A DNA stretch of 64,000 nucleotides, taken from NCBI GenBank assembly GCA_023614405.1, contig CM042693.1:153094731-153158730 (forward strand), in the 5' to 3' direction. How positions within the stretch are numbered: position 1 is the stretch's first letter; every line of letters starts with the position of its first letter. The position numbers were made by a program, and so were the translations under genes. The notes below the pieces were generated by a model, which saw only the letters and a list, made by a program, of their open reading frames with translations, made no database searches and was not told the DNA's origin. This DNA is from Avena insularis (taxonomy: Eukaryota; Streptophyta; Magnoliopsida; Poales; Poaceae). Below, piece by piece: positions 1-13,600 of this stretch.

Positions 1-54
1 GTAACTACGCTCATCATACATGCCTGGTGTCCAACCGTGATGACATGACGTTTG

Positions 55-1254
55 TCACACAGTTTGAGGAACAAATGGCCTTCCAGAAGGAACATACTCA
101 GTATCTGAAGTGTCAGGACTTGAGTCATTACTCAACCTGAGCGCATTGACTCCCTCTAGCTCAGCTGAAAAGTCTTCAGAAACATATTCAACATTATCTC
201 CTGTTTGCATCTCCTGAGCTTCATTACTTGAGTCATCGACAGAATACGCAGATCCTGCTGGTCCCCAGGTGCTCCTTTGGGCAAGATAGTTAAACACCGG
301 ATAATGTATATTCCCTGGGTTTGGAGAAGGTGTTGATGATTCGAACACTCTCTCCTCAGGATCTTCTTCTTCATCCGGATTATTTATGAACATGGCATTT
401 CTACTACTATTACTAGGGTTAATTCTGGCACCCATCCAACTAGATTGTCCAACATTTCTGTCAGAACTATCTATGGACATCTGGTGTTCCTGAGATCCTT
501 CAGATGATCCCATCCTCCAACCATCAGAATTCTCAATAGGAAGTTCTGAATCAGAACCATCCTCTAAACCCTGTGGTACTGCATATCTCATAACCACAGT
601 AGGATCATGTATAGGTTCAGGCCTTGGTGAATAAGGATATGGTGTAAAAGAATCAGGATCTATAGGTATATCCTTAAAGATAGGTTTTACACTACTACTT
701 GCTTTCTTCTCCAACTGGAATGCTAACTGCTTCCTCCTTTCCGGATCAGTTAGATCCTCTAACATGTCATTTTTATCTTCAACAATCACTTGATGTGTCT
801 TATAAAAGGACACAACGAGTGTTCGGTATCTATCCATAAACTTGGAAGCTAACTTAGAATGCTTCTTAACCAAAGTAATATGATCCGGTATAGGCTCCGA
901 GTCTATAGAATCATGAGGTATCACAGAAAATGTGCTACCCTCTAACTCCTTGGCTTTATGCTCCCGGATATTAGCTATCGCCTCCACAACAGCAACATGA
1001 TAGGCTGCTAAGTGACTCCTACCTTCACCTTTAGGTAGATTGTGATACAATCCAATCTCCTATGGAAGTTGGATACTCACACGATACTTGGATAACATCT
1101 GGCCATCATAATAGGTTATAGTGTTCACTGGAATTCTAGTTGGACAACTAAAAATCTTTAAAAGTTGATGAAGTTGGTCTATGAATGATCCTTGATAATC
1201 ATCTAGAGTCTCCTCTTTCCTTACCAAAGTCTATTTTGGAAACTTTGGTGCCAT
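55..1254 (-). pseudogene. Pre-gag accessory ORF of a Ty3/gypsy element, two amber stops
   Basis: An open frame starts at an ATG at 1254, about 200 bases inside the primer-binding site of this minus-strand element, and runs to a stop at 55 (about 399 codons). Two in-frame TAG codons (1231-1233 and 1060-1062) break it; both fit a CAG-to-TAG change. The middle part is rich in charged residues (HVAVVEAIANIREHKAKELEG), and the C-terminal half is acidic, Ser/Pro/Asp-rich and probably disordered. It lies where gag would be expected but has no zinc knuckle or capsid motif. The segment AIANIREHKAKELEGSTF aligns by eye with ALARLAYHHRQQLEGSHF in the pre-gag ORF of the 4676-21303 element, so I read it as the same accessory family. 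Function is unknown. Gag itself would lie left of the window. Confidence 0.6.
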
Positions 1255-1458
1255 AGTTCTGTATATAGGAAAAATATTTTTATTAGTAACAAATAATATA
1301 TTGCATCATAACAAGAATTATCGCACTAAAACATATAACAGAATATTCCCATTTGAATGCCCATTATATTTCTTTTTAGAGAATTCTTTATCGTTGCAAA
1401 ACACTCTTGCAGGTAATACGCTTTACTAGGTTTCCAACCTAAGGTCAAAGCAATTTTC

Positions 1459-1469
1459 TCTGATACCAA
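1459..1469 (-). other. Primer-binding site (initiator tRNA-Met type)
   Basis: The minus strand reads TTGGTATCAGAGA one or two bases inside the LTR end at 1471. TGGTATCAGAG is complementary to the 3' end of plant initiator tRNA-Met, the usual primer of chromovirus-type Ty3 elements. It fixes the direction: internal sequence lies at lower coordinates and this side of the LTR acts as the 5' LTR. Confidence 0.8.
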
Positions 1470-1470
1470 C

Positions 1471-4400
1471 TGCGGTGACTCAGCATACCCACTGCATGTG
1501 TAGTACACTATAGTCATTGACATGACATCCACAGAACACCCTTCCGTAAATATCACATCCCTTAGAGTGGTACAACAGAAACATTGCGGGTCCATATTAC
1601 AAACATACACACATTATTATTATTACAATACTGGAAGTTCAAGACTTCCAAAAGATTCAACTTACAAACCAAAATATAAGTGTTTCAGCAGAAGTTTCAA
1701 ATTTAAAACTTAAACTCCAAATTGAGCTCAACAACTTATTGCTATATATTGTTCATATTGCTCGCATCAAGTGGCTACTAGAACTATAGTAATTATTCAG
1801 ACTCTTGGAACTCTCCTCCATAGATGATATCGTAATCCTCCCCTTCTACGCCTCCATATAGGTTGGGCTCTTCATAGAAGACCTCCTCTTGGCTCTCAGC
1901 TGCATACATTGGAGTATCTTCGGGATTCTGAGAGTCTAAGCAAGGGATCAAAGGAAAGGATGAGTAACAGCGTTACCCAGCAAGTTCATTATATGCAAGG
2001 TAGGAATTTTGATGCTCTATCTACCACCTCGGACTATCAGTCCTTGGCACTATGCAATTTTCGTAAATCTTTCTTCAAAGATTGATTTTATTATGAAAAT
2101 CTATGACCATCAGCCTTCACAGGTTGACCAGAACTTTCATGGAGTTCCTTTCCTGCCGCGTTCGTAGCTCCTTCCCGGAACAGGGAGTAACAAGTTACAA
2201 TTCTTACACTCTGCAGAGGTGCGTCACTTTAGCCATGAGAGATCAACTTCCTTGTTGCACAACCGACCATACTTTCCCGTCCACAATTCCATGATGTGGG
2301 GCCTAGTAGTTGGTTCAAGCCAATCACTTCTGTCTCCGCGAACTCATATGTCTGCACGATCCTTCGGGGCTGGCTCACCTCCGTTAAGCCCCCTTTCGGG
2401 CAGGCTAAAACCCTGATGAGTTCCCGAAGACTCTATGACCTAGTGATGTCTGGAATAGTACCATTTACATGGACTATATCCCTAAACACCATTCATGTAT
2501 AATCTAGACACCAAAAGTGTGGGGCATAAGGGTGCCCACCCATATGTTGGATCCGCACAAGGAATCACAACATCATGTTAAGGTCGTCTTGCCTCCATAC
2601 AAGAGTAAAAGGATACAACTTACTTCTCCGTCCCATTCCAAATATCATGGTTAACGCGTAATATACGGCGCTAGAATCACTGATGTCATGGGTTATTATT
2701 CCCTAATTGTTCATCATTAATGCAATTAGAAACCTAAGTTCTACTGCTCCATCATATCATCACTTAGGATGATATCTAAGGTTTATTATCTTGAGAAAAT
2801 AACATTTTCTTTTTTTATAATATAGATGATAACACACAATTTGCAAACACTTTGATAAAGACTCTTTAAAGGACATGAGCAAGTGATGAACTTGCCTTGT
2901 GATTGCAAGGTAGTGAAGTCGGATGCTTGCACAGTACCTTGAGCTTCTATGTCTACAAAACATCATTATTGTTCGGTAAGGACAATATTTAAAGAAGCAA
3001 AATGATTATGCAAAGTAATGTAATGCATTATTTATCTTCGTGTGTATTCTCCCCCATTATTTAATTATAAAAATTCTTTTAATAATAAAGAATTTATAAA
3101 TATTAATTTTTAATATTTATTGAATATTGTATTCTTTTATTTTGTTTCATTTTATTTGCATTTTATTTATTTACTAATTCCTTTAAGAATTATCATTTAA
3201 ATACCAAAAATTAATTTTAGATATTTGTTGAGTATTTTTCTGAAATACTACAATATTAATATATAATGAAAGTGATTTTTATTTATTTTTATCATCTTTC
3301 AATAATTTTATAAAATTCCATAAGGAATATATATTACAAAATTCTTAATAAAATTTATATGTCTAAATTTTATTTCTTAATTTATTTGAATAGTTTGGAT
3401 TATTGTGAATCCAAAAATATTTTATTTATAATTTTAGGATTTTTATTTTATTTTCTAGAATTTATTTAATTTTAGGGGCATTTTGGTATTTTCTTAATTA
3501 TTAAAAATTGCCTTTAGGTAAATGGGCTGCCTGTGTTGGCTTATTGGGCCCTTGTGGCCCTTGTGGCCCAATAGGGCAGAGTCAAAATGACACCCCGAAG
3601 GTCCTGGCCCAATCCAGCCCACACTCCCTCTGTCTGTCACTTTCTCGTCCTCGTCTCTCTTCCCCTCTTTGACCCCGTGGTCGATGGCGCCGCCGCCATG
3701 CGCTAATCGCTGACGTGGTCCTCCCTGGCCGCTGTCGTGGTGCAGGGCAAGGTTGTCGACCACGCTCTACCTTCTTGTCCAATTCGATTTGGATCTGGAG
3801 CTTCCCTATGGCAAGACTAGCTCCATCCCGAACCCTAGGGTTTGGGGTGATGCTGGTGTTGTCGCCACCACTGCTGCCGTGTGCTGTGGTGGTGTTCCTC
3901 GCCTTCAGGCGGGGCTATGGTCGCCGCCTTGGTGTGGTGTGGGTTGCAGCGCCCCCTTGGGGGTGCTCCCCATGCCGCTGTGCTCGTCGTCAAGCTCTTC
4001 TTCCTCTTCTTGCCCACAGCAACATCCTTCAGTAAGTTGTTCTTCTTCCCCTCGTGTCCTCTGTGCTAGGCCATCCTATGCTATGTGTTGGTAGTGGCCT
4101 CCCTTGGCTAGTGGCATGTCCTGATTAGGATTGTTTGTTCTGCTTAGGGTTCATATCCTTCTATGGATTAGATATCTGATGATTTGGATCATGTATTGAT
4201 GATTCCTAAGCATGATGAGTGGTTGATTGCTGTGGATTACAGTTTATGATTAGCTTTGGTGATTCTAGTGGCTTACCATATTGATTCCATTGGTTAACTT
4301 GATATGGTTCAGATGATAAGGTTGCTCTAGAATTCATTACTTAGGGATTCTAGTGGTTTGAGAGCTCACCACTGTCATTACTTAGTTGCTGACAGTGATT

Positions 4401-4675
4401 TTTGAGTGATGAAGTCACTGTATATGTAGTTGTTGGCTTATAGATTCATATACAGTTTGAGATCAAATGGTCTCTTACAGTGATGATATATATGAATATT
4501 CCTGGTTATGATTCCTATGATTAATATCAGGAAAATGATTTATAGTTGGCTGGGGTTGTACCTGTGAAGATTGGATGCTTAACCTACTTAGTTTAGAAAC
4601 TGTTCTGGTGACACCATTCTAATATGGCACAGAATACTAGATTCTATTACTTGGCTTGGTTTTGCTCAAGCTTAA
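1471..4675 (-). mobile_element. Ty3/gypsy LTR, downstream segment (split by a nested element)
   Basis: On the plus strand the LTR begins TGCGGTGACTCAGC at 1471, directly next to the primer site. It runs to 4675, where the 16.6-kb element at 4676-21303 is inserted, and resumes after 21303. It holds no convincing protein. About 3030-3480 is very AT-rich, followed by a GC-rich stretch (about 3530-4080) with several short chance ORFs. It shares the 15-base motif ACACTCTGCAGAGGT (2206-2220) with both LTRs of the nested element (5419-5433, 17632-17646), so the two LTR families are distantly related. Together with 21304-23029 the LTR is about 4.9 kb. Confidence 0.7.
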
Positions 4676-7600
4676 TGTGGCACCCCAGATTTATGGTCCG
4701 GGATGCCAATTATGCTTTACCACCACGATCCCATGATCAGTGACTCGTGGAGCATAACCGACAGAATATCAAAGTACACATCCATTACATTATGGGAACA
4801 CCAAGTCTTACATAGTTTGTCTTACAAAGGGGCCACTTGGGCACAAATAGATCGTAGCAGCGGAAACACTTAAAAAGCAGAAGGCTCGAGTCACGCCACA
4901 GCCCAGAGGGTGCCTGACTCGGAGCAACGCCCTAGTTCGTAAAGTCGCTGTCGTAACCTTCGGTATTCCCATCATCCTGCTCATAATCTGGCCAAGTAGA
5001 TAGCAAGGGACAATGTCGGTGAGTACTTTGAATGTACTCGCAAACCACCTTAAGATAACAATAATAATGGATATGCAATATGGCTGTGGTAGGATGGCTC
5101 CAAGAGAGGTTCTTTTATAAACTAGTTTCTCTTGTAGATATAGCATGTCTCTATATCTTTATTGAAAAGCTTTTGTAAAACATTTTGGAAACCCTTTTTA
5201 AAAGTTTTGAGAAAAACACTAGGAATTGGGTCACCCATTTGTTTTCCTTTCGGTCATCCCATGACCAAACTCCTTCCTCCTTTTTCGGACCATCCCATGG
5301 TCAAAACATTTTTGATCCATTTCTTTTCCGAAGTCCTTTTTGAAAACAAAACCATCACCCCCGTACAGCAGCCATCACACCCGTCCATGACCGAGGACTC
5401 GGCTATTCGAATATATTTACACTCTGCAGAGGTTGTACACTATACCCACACCATCCGATTACCCGTCCCTGATCCACACAAATCGTGGGTTGAGTAACCA
5501 GTCAAGACCTTCTGAATGTCCTCTCCGATACGAGTGCCTACCCTATGAGGTTAATCCCCTCAAAACTGGGATGCCCTATATAGTTCACTAGCCAACCGGA
5601 GCGTGTTTCGCACCCCACAGGGTGGGCGCTTTCAATGAGGGGCTCATAGTATCGTATGGCCGCCATTTAGACGGTATTTACCAACCCCAGACCGATGTTT
5701 CACATGGGCCTTTACAGGGGAAGGACCAGCCTCCGGGAATTTTTTCTTCCCCGTAGTAGTTTGAGACACTTATACGGGATTAGACAACTTCCAGCCCAGC
5801 CCCGTCCCATTCCAGAGTAATGTGGTTGCACGGGTTAATTGCTCAAGCATTACAAACTGTACAGCCGGGCGTGTTTTCGTAAATATTTTTCCTCCATCTT
5901 TTGTCCACCTTTTGTAAAACAAAACACGTCTCATTTTCCAAACCACTTGATAGGCTAAGCCTCACCATATAAAACATTTTTGTCAAACTTTTCTCGGGGT
6001 CTTCACATCCTACACTTTTGTTTAGGCTAAAACCGGGTTTCCGAGAGGTTATGGTGTTAAACACCATCTACCATACTAAGGGAAGGTAGGTATTATACAA
6101 ATGGGTTGTACCTATTGGTACTAAGGGGAAATTATTTGGAGGAGCCAAACATTTCCTCCTATGAAACATAGTATAATAAAACAATTAAATTTTCATAAAT
6201 GAATAGATAAAACATGCATAGATAAAATAGTAGGACAAGGCATATGAGCAAGAAGGTGGCTTGCCTTCGTTGGCAACTTGTCCCTGATCTCCTTCTTCAA
6301 GATACTCCCAATCACCTTCCTCGTACCCTTACTCGTCGTATCTAACGTCGTAAAGAAAGATAAACAAATCAAACAGTACACCATACATCAATCAAGGATA
6401 AAATAAATCAAACTGTACAGAACCAGTACTCAACTAAGCCAGCCAAAACACATACTTGTAGCTACTGAAATGATCAAGCCAAAATCCTTGGAATCAACTA
6501 ATTTGGATACTCCTAGAAATAATGGTGAATTTAAAAGTGAGCCTTAACCTAGTGAGCCAAAGAGTGCATCACCACTGTTCTGCAAGGGAACAAGGATCCA
6601 AAATAACATTGCTGGGTAGGTAACAGAAAAACTAAGCTAACCCAGTTGGATTTATAATTTTAGCTTATAAGGTGGATTTATGGCATTTTTAAGACTACAG
6701 CAAAGGCTAGAATCACTAAATAAATTCTAAGTTCAGAAGTAATCATCCTAAAAAATATAACCTTCTGGGGTTAGGTGGGTATATATAGTGCTCAACTCCA
6801 GGAGTTGGAATTACTCAAAAAGGAGTTTCACAGAAGCCTCTATAATTTATGCAAACAGCTTCTGTTCCAAACTTGTACAAATTACTACACGTGCTAATCT
6901 ACTGAAATGGGTTGATTCTAATTTTCCTGGATAGGTTGTTCACAAAGGAAGGCCTGGGAGTTGGTTTCATATTTTTATGATTTGCAGAAAAATTACTAAA
7001 AGTAAAACAGTGAAAACTGCCTAGTCTTTTGCCAAAAATTGCTGGGGAAACTACAAGCATTATTTTGGGCAGCTTCTGGTGGGAGGTGATGGGGATTTAC
7101 AGAGGCTACCTTTCAGAGTTTGAATCAAGTCAAAACAGGGTCGTAGTGATTTTTGGTGGATTTAAACTACAGCAACACTTTCTAGGATTTAAATAAAAAG
7201 GAAAAAGAGAAAATTTGCTGGACAGATCTGAGCCTGGCTAAGGCCTGCGCAGCAGCTGGGCGGCCCAACAGCGCGGCAACGCGCGCGGGATCTGGGGATT
7301 CAAATCCCCGGTGGGGGCCCCGCGCGTCAACATCTGCGGCTGGGAAAGGGGTACCCAGCGCCGTGGGTCGTCAGATCTAAACAGATCCGACGGCCCCAAG
7401 CCTTTCTTCCTCGCGAGGGGTGACGTCACCGTTGATAAACCCTAGCGGCTACGGGAGAGGCTCGGGGAGGCTCACCTAGGGGTGTAGCGGCGCCGGGAAG
7501 GGTGTGGCTCGACGCGGACGATGGTGGTGGATCTAACGAGGGGCGACAGGAGCAGCCATGGGCTCTAGGGACGTCACGAACGAGCTCGCGGCGTCGGCGT

Positions 7601-9103
7601 CCTCGACTCTTCTCCGGCAAAGCTCCCAGGGTGCCTGTGAGATAGGGAGACATGGGGCGGGAGAGTTCGGTTAGGCTTGTGCATGCATGCAGAGACAATG
7701 GGGAAGAAAGGGGGGAGCCATGGCTTCCTCAACCTTCACCTTCCCACGTCGGTGCCATGGCGGTGTGATGGATGGAGAGGGAGAGAGGAGCCGAGCAAGC
7801 TCAGGTCCTCCTAGAGGTGGAGTGGGAGGGGTTTGGGGTGGAAATGAACGGGGAGCAAGGGCGGTAGGTGACGACTATGCTTTTAAGCCGAGAGGGCTTG
7901 GCTCATCGTGCACCGCGTGTAGGGGCCGTCTAAGGCGAGCTCGGGGAGTGTGGGTGGACTAGGGGAGAGGGGGAGTGTGTCACTGGGGTCGGGGTATGGA
8001 CAGTGGAGGCGTGAGAGCGGTGCACGGCCTCGGGACAGCGCGGCTAGGTCCAACGGCGCCTCTGCCCGGCAGGTGTTCGACGCCAGGTCTTGTCCTGGTC
8101 GGGCTAGGAGCGGGCTAGGGGTGGTTAGGTTTAGACGTGGGGTGGGGGAGGTGGCAGTGGGCGGTGCCCTCTTCGCGAGCGCGCCGTATTTCTGCACTGA
8201 GGAACGGATGGTTGCGGGGGCGCGCGACATGGCCACGGTGACGTGGCCGGAGAGGGTTGGGGTAGAGGGGGCGTTCGGTGAGTGAGGGAGGAAGGGTGGG
8301 CGGTTCCTAGGGAAGACATGGGTGGCACGGGCCCAGGGACAAGACGTTGCAGGGGTTAGTGGGGCTGGGGTGATCATGGCAAGATCTTGCCGATCTGCCG
8401 CCCGGTCACTCCCTCTCTCTCGCGTGGGTGATCAGGGTCGGGCAGGGTGAGGGAGAGGGGTGCGTTGCAGTGCTAGATACGTTACAGGGGCCAACGTGTG
8501 TGATGATCGGGTTTGGAGAGTAGGAGAGGGTTTAGGTTGATCTAGGGCGGCACACGCTCGGGGTCGATTTTGATCGATGCCCTAGTCGAGCTCAAACCAC
8601 TAATGGCAGGAGTAGGGGCATGGGGGTGTAGGAAGCGGAGGGGTGAGTGAAACCAAACTTGGGTTGCCTCCTGGATCCTCTTGAATAGTTTGGAATGATC
8701 AATCAAAGTGGGCAAGAATTAAGGTGACCATTTGATGAAGTGGTCACATGTGATCATAGCATCAACATGGTAGTTATGCAATGTTGGAGGTTTAACTCCT
8801 TGTAACTTGTGTGCTGTTTTGGGGTCATGGCAAACATAAAAGAGTCCTACGGTTTTTAGGGCCTAGGGGTTTTTGAGCTCTCCTTAAAGTGGTGCTAGGG
8901 TTTTGGGCATAGTCAATCTTAGGGCAGGATCTACTAGGTCACACACCACAAAGCAAGAAAAAGATTTTTAAACTAGACAAGGCTAAAGATCAGACAAGTA
9001 AGTGAATAACAGATAGGGGTTGTGTTACTTAAAAGTTTTGTTTCCCCCTAAACTTTAGATTTCGTATTTAAACAATTCAGGGAGGAAAAGTTGGGATGTT
9101 ACA
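4676..9103 (-). repeat. 3' LTR of the Tekay-like element (4428 bp)
   Basis: This is a direct repeat of 16889-21303. In the first 130 bases I count about five differences by eye, so the insertion is not recent. The outer part (about 4990-6370) has blocks rich in CATGG/CCATG. The inner part (about 7230-8480) is GC-rich and on the minus strand probably includes the promoter/transcribed region. Only chance ORFs are seen. Confidence 0.9.
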
Positions 9104-9115
9104 GACCTTCCCCCC
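9104..9115 (-). other. Polypurine tract of the Tekay-like element
   Basis: The minus strand reads GGGGGGAAGGTC immediately before the 3' LTR start TGTAACATCCCA. The pol stop codon TAA (9116-9118) abuts it. This is the expected plus-strand priming site. Confidence 0.85.
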
Positions 9116-11932
9116 TTAAATAAATCTCGTCCCGAGATTTGCAAGTTGAGGAGTGAAGACGTTAGGATATTCCTTCCGAAGGTAGTCTTCGCGTTCCTAG
9201 GTGGCTTCGTCTTCGGAGTGGTTGCTCCATTGAACCTTGTAGAGGGGTATGCTATGACGTCGGGTCAAACGGTTTGCCTTCTCTAGAATCTTGATGGGGA
9301 CTTCTCTGTAAGTCAGGTCTTGGTTGAGATCAATCGCCTTGAAATCGATCTTCTTGAAGACTTCCGGCTTGTCTGGCACTTGGAGGCACTTCCGGAGTTG
9401 GGACACGTGAAAGACGTCGTGGAAGTCAGACAGCTCAGCAGGCAGCTCTAGTTGATATGAGACTCGGCCTCGTTGGGCCAGGATTTTGAAGGGCCCAATA
9501 TAACGAGGAGCAAGTTTTCCCTTCTCATGGAAACACTGCATTCCTTTGAGGGGAGAGACGTGAAGGTACGCGAATTCTCCTTTGTTGAAGGTCACTTCCC
9601 GGCGCTTGGTGTCGGCGTAGCTCTTCTAGCGAGATTGTGCGGCCTTCAGACGGTCACGGGCTAGATGGACTTGTTCCTTGGCAGCCTTGGTTACATCCGG
9701 ACCAAAGATTTGGGTTTCTCCGGTTTCGGCCCAATTGAGGGGTGTTCGGCACTTTCTCCCGTAGAGGAACTGAAATGGGGCCATCTTGAGGATTTCTTGG
9801 TAGCTGTTGTTATACGATAATTCAGCGAAGGGCAAACAATCCTCCCACTTGGCTCCGTAGGCCAGAACACACGATCGGAGCATATCCTCCAGAACCTGGT
9901 TTACTCTTTCGGTCTACCCTCCGGTAGAGGGGTGATAGGCAGTACTGAAGGACAGTTTAGTTCCCAAGGCTCTGTGCAGGCTTTTCCAGAAGTGTGAGGT
10001 GAATTGGGGTCCTCTATCCGAAATGATTTCTTTGGGTACCCCATGAAGGCTAACAATCCTTGAGATGTACAATTCGGCGAGTTGTTGTCCATTGAAGGTG
10101 GTCCGTACCGGTATGAAATGAGCTACTTTAGATAGGTAGTCAACGATGACCCAGATGGAGTCGTGACCTCTACTGGTTCTGGGTAAACCTGTGATGAAAT
10201 ACATTCCTACCTTCACCCATTTCCATTCCAGGATCTTCATAGGTTGGAGCAATCCTGCGGGGCGCTGGTGTTCTGCCTTGACTCTTTGGCATACATCACA
10301 CTTGGCTACAAATAGGGCGATCTCCCTTTTCATTCCATGCCACCAGAATCGATCCTTCAGATCTTGATACATTCTGGTACTCCCTGGGTGGATGGAATAG
10401 AGAGTCTCATGAGCTTCTTTCATAATGGTTTGCTTCAGATCATGCTGACTTGGCACGCAGATGCATCCCTTGTACCACAGGATGTTCTTATCATCCACCT
10501 TGAATCCGGGAACATTCTCTCTCTCTATTCGCCGCTTGATTCTTTCTATGCTGGGGTGACCCTTCTGGGCTTCTTTTATCTGGTCCAATAAGGTCGGCTT
10601 TAACTCAAGTTGCGCTAGGAATCCTGAGCTGACTAGCTCTAACCCGAACTTTTCAAATTCTTGGGCTAGACTAGGTTGTTCTTGTGCAATCATGGTGTTT
10701 AGGGAGAATGGTTCTCGACTGAGGGCGTCGGCTACTACATTCGCCTTTCCGGGGTGGTAGTGGATACCTAGATCATAATCCTTGATCAGTTCTATCCATC
10801 TTCTCTGCCTCATGTTTAGCTCCCTTTGGGTGAAGATGTACTTCAGACTCTTATGGTCGGTATAGATCTCACAGCGGTTTCCCATTAGGTAGTGGCGCCA
10901 AGTTTTTAGGGCGTGCACCACGACGGCCAATTCTAGGTCATGGGTAGGAAAATTCATTTCATGCGGCTTCAGCTGTCGGGATAGATAAGCAATGACTTTT
11001 CCTTCCTGCATTAACACGCTCCCCAATCCTAGTTTGGAGGCGTCGCAGTAGAGTCAAAGCTTTTGGATATGTCAGGCATTGTCAGGATAGGAGCCGAGAC
11101 TAATCTCCTTTTTAGTTCTTGGAAACTCTCTTCGCACTTTTCTGTCCACTCGAATTTCTTATCCTTTTTAAGCAGTTGGGTCATTAGTTTGGCAATACTG
11201 GAGAATCCTCAACAAATTTGCGGTAATATCCCGCTAGACCCAGGGAACTTCGGATTTCCGAAGGATTGGTGGGTGCCTTCCATTCCAGTACTGATTGAAT
11301 CTTGGCGGGGTCTACTGATACTCCTCCAGCAGACAGTACGTGGCCAAGGAATCCCACTTCCTTTAGCCAGAACTCACACTTACTGAACTTGGCGTAGAGC
11401 TGATGTTCCCTGAGGGTGTCTAGTACTAGCCTCAGATGGTTCTCATGATCCTCTTCTGTTTTGGAATAGATCAAGATATCATCTATAAATACCACCACAA
11501 ACTTATCCAGATATGGCATGAATACCTTGTTCATAAGATTCATGAAGTAGGCAGGTGCGTTGGTTAGTCCAAAGGACATGACTGTATACTCATACAGTCC
11601 ATACCGGGTGGTGAAGGCGGTCTTGGGGATGTAGGATTCTCGGATCTTTAGCTGGTGGTATCCGGTGCGGAGGTCTATCTTGGAGAACACCTAAGCTCCA
11701 TTTAACTGATCGAACAAGTCGTCGATCTTTGGTAAGGGATATTTGTTCTTAATGGTGACCTCATTGAGCTTGCGGTAGTCGGTGACTAGGCGGGTGGTCC
11801 CATCCCGCTTATCCACAAACAGAACTGGTGATCCCCAGGGGAGGCACTGGGTTGGATATGGCCCTTGTGTTCCATGGCATCTAGTTGCTTCTTTAGTTCT
11901 ACCAACTCCTCAGGGTTCATACAGTAAGGTCT
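9116..11932 (-). pseudogene. Ty3 pol remnant: RT, RNase H, integrase, chromodomain-like tail
   Basis: Reverse transcriptase is at 11184-11690 ([13 protein letters not shown], then the catalytic [10 protein letters not shown]), with its N-terminal part in another frame up to 11932. RNase H ([23 protein letters not shown]) and integrase with its zinc finger are in 9914-11026. Integrase keeps the second catalytic Asp (IISDRGPQF), but the first is Tyr ([10 protein letters not shown] where MDFITGLP is usual), from GAT to TAT near 10190. A TAG at 9914-9916 replaces the Gln two residues before the catalytic Glu (TERVNQ). The C-terminal part (9197-9883) ends in a chromodomain-like stretch (REVPIKILEKANRLTRRHSI). 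There, a TAG replaces the Trp expected after EDEAT. The frame ends at TAA 9116-9118. Frameshifts near 11838 and around 11184, the latter after YYRKFVED, add to the damage. Confidence 0.85.
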
Positions 11933-13600
11933 CTAGGCTATGGGGGCTGTTCCGGGGATTAACTCGATGATGAACTCGATATCCCTGTCAGGGGGCATAC
12001 CGGGAAACTCATCGGGGAAAACGTCCGGATACTCACAGACCACGGGTACTTGATCTAGGGTGGGTCCTGTAACACCTTTTTGGCAATAGAACCGGGATGA
12101 GGGGTTTGTCGCTTGGTACTGGACAGGCTCTCCCTCAGTACTCTTTAGGGAGATGGACTTTCGAGCGCAATCTATTATGCCCTGGTAGCGGTACATCCAA
12201 TCCATCCCTAGAATCACATCTAGACCTTGGGCTCCTAGAACAATCAGATCAGCCTTGAAAGTTTTACCATGTATTACTATTGGGATGTCTCGGCAGACGA
12301 CTTGTGTTTTGGCCGTCGAGCCAGGAATCTGTACTAGCATAGGCCTATCCATCCAACTAGATATCATGCCGCTTTTCTCAGTGAAAGGTTGCGTAACAAA
12401 GGAATGTGATGCTCCTGAGTCAAAGAGTACTGTAGTGGGAACTGAGTTGACGAGGAACGTACCCAGAAGGATGTCAGGAGAGGCCTGGGCTTCTTCTGCG
12501 CTGATGTGGTTTAAATGTCCCCTAGTTGGTCCCTTAGGAGCAACACCCTTTGTTGGTGCTCCTCTAGCGTTCACGGGGGCCGCATTAGCTCGCGGAGCAT
12601 CTTTCTTCTTGGGCCAATCGCGCGAGTAGTGCCCTGCTTCTCCACAGGTGAAGCATCCAGATGTGTTGGGGCGATAATTGGGGTTGACAGAGCCTCGGGG
12701 AGCAGGCTTTGGGTAACCACCTCCAGGGCAAGGGTTATTGTAGTTGCGATTGGGGTTGTTGGGGCGTGGAGCATAAGTTGGGGATCTCTGTGGTGGAGGT
12801 GCAGGGTTAGATGGGGGCATGCTTCGCGACCTTATTCCACTGGATCCTCCTTGCTGCATCATTCAGCGCTTGCGGTTTTCGATCATTCCCTTACGCTTGC
12901 TCTCAACCATGATTGCAGCATCAACCAGAGCATCGAGCTCCTGGAATCTCTGGGCTACTAGGTGACATTGCAGCTCATCATGTAGTCCATTTAGAAAGGT
13001 ATCCACCTTCTTTTCTTCCATGTTGGTGTCTTTGGGGGCATACCTAGCCAGATCGGTGTACTTCTCTAGGTACTGGACAACTGACATTCCTCCTTGCTTC
13101 AATGCTCGGAACTGATCTCTCGTCATCTTGATCAAACCAGGGGGAATGTGGCGCTTGCGAAACCTCTCCTTGAAGTTCTCCCAAGTAATCTCTTGCCCGG
13201 CCGGTAGGATCTCCTTAACGCTGATCCACCATTCCCTGGCCTGGCCTGCGAGGAAATGGGTGGCCAGGAGTACCTTCTCTTCATTGCCCACCCGGGCTAC
13301 CTCTAGATTGTTCTCTATGGTGCGGAGCCAATCATCTGCATCCAATGGGTTGGTGCACTTGGTAAACACGGGTGGGTTGGTACTCTGGAAGTCCTTGAGA
13401 CGAGACCGGGGTTCTCCGTTCCCTCCTTCACCCTCGTTATCATGTGCATTTCCTGTTGTGGCTTGGACAAGCTGTTGAAGTGCTGCTAGGTTGGCTTGAC
13501 GCTCGGTGTTGGCAGCTTGACGATCTTCCATGAACATGCGCAGAAGTTGCGCCATGGTTGGCTCGGGTGGAGGGGGTGGCAGACCACGGGGATGCACCAT
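11933..13600 (-). pseudogene. Ty3 gag and protease remnant
   Basis: The start is the ATG at 13600 (MVHPRGLPPP). Capsid motifs are clear: AREWWISVKE, TWENFKERFRKR and VVQYLEKYTDLARYAP. One TGA at 12863-12865, which fits CGA to TGA, separates this from the in-frame downstream part. That part has a Pro/Asn-rich linker and a zinc knuckle CFTCGEAGHYSRDW, in which the last Cys of CX2CX4HX4C is Trp. The aspartic protease follows (FDSGASHSF, later [10 protein letters not shown]). The product would package genomic RNA and process the polyprotein in virus-like particles. The loss of a knuckle Cys and the stop make this copy non-functional. Confidence 0.88.

Noticed and set aside
3494..4094. Several overlapping ORFs on both strands in a GC-rich stretch
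   Set aside because: They lie inside an LTR, have low-complexity composition, no known motifs and no start or codon preference; best read as chance frames.
7426..8377. ORFs of up to 164 residues on both strands, also seen at 19642-20615
   Set aside because: The two regions are the same part of the two LTRs of one element. Frames are not conserved between copies (stops and shifts differ), so they are not genes.
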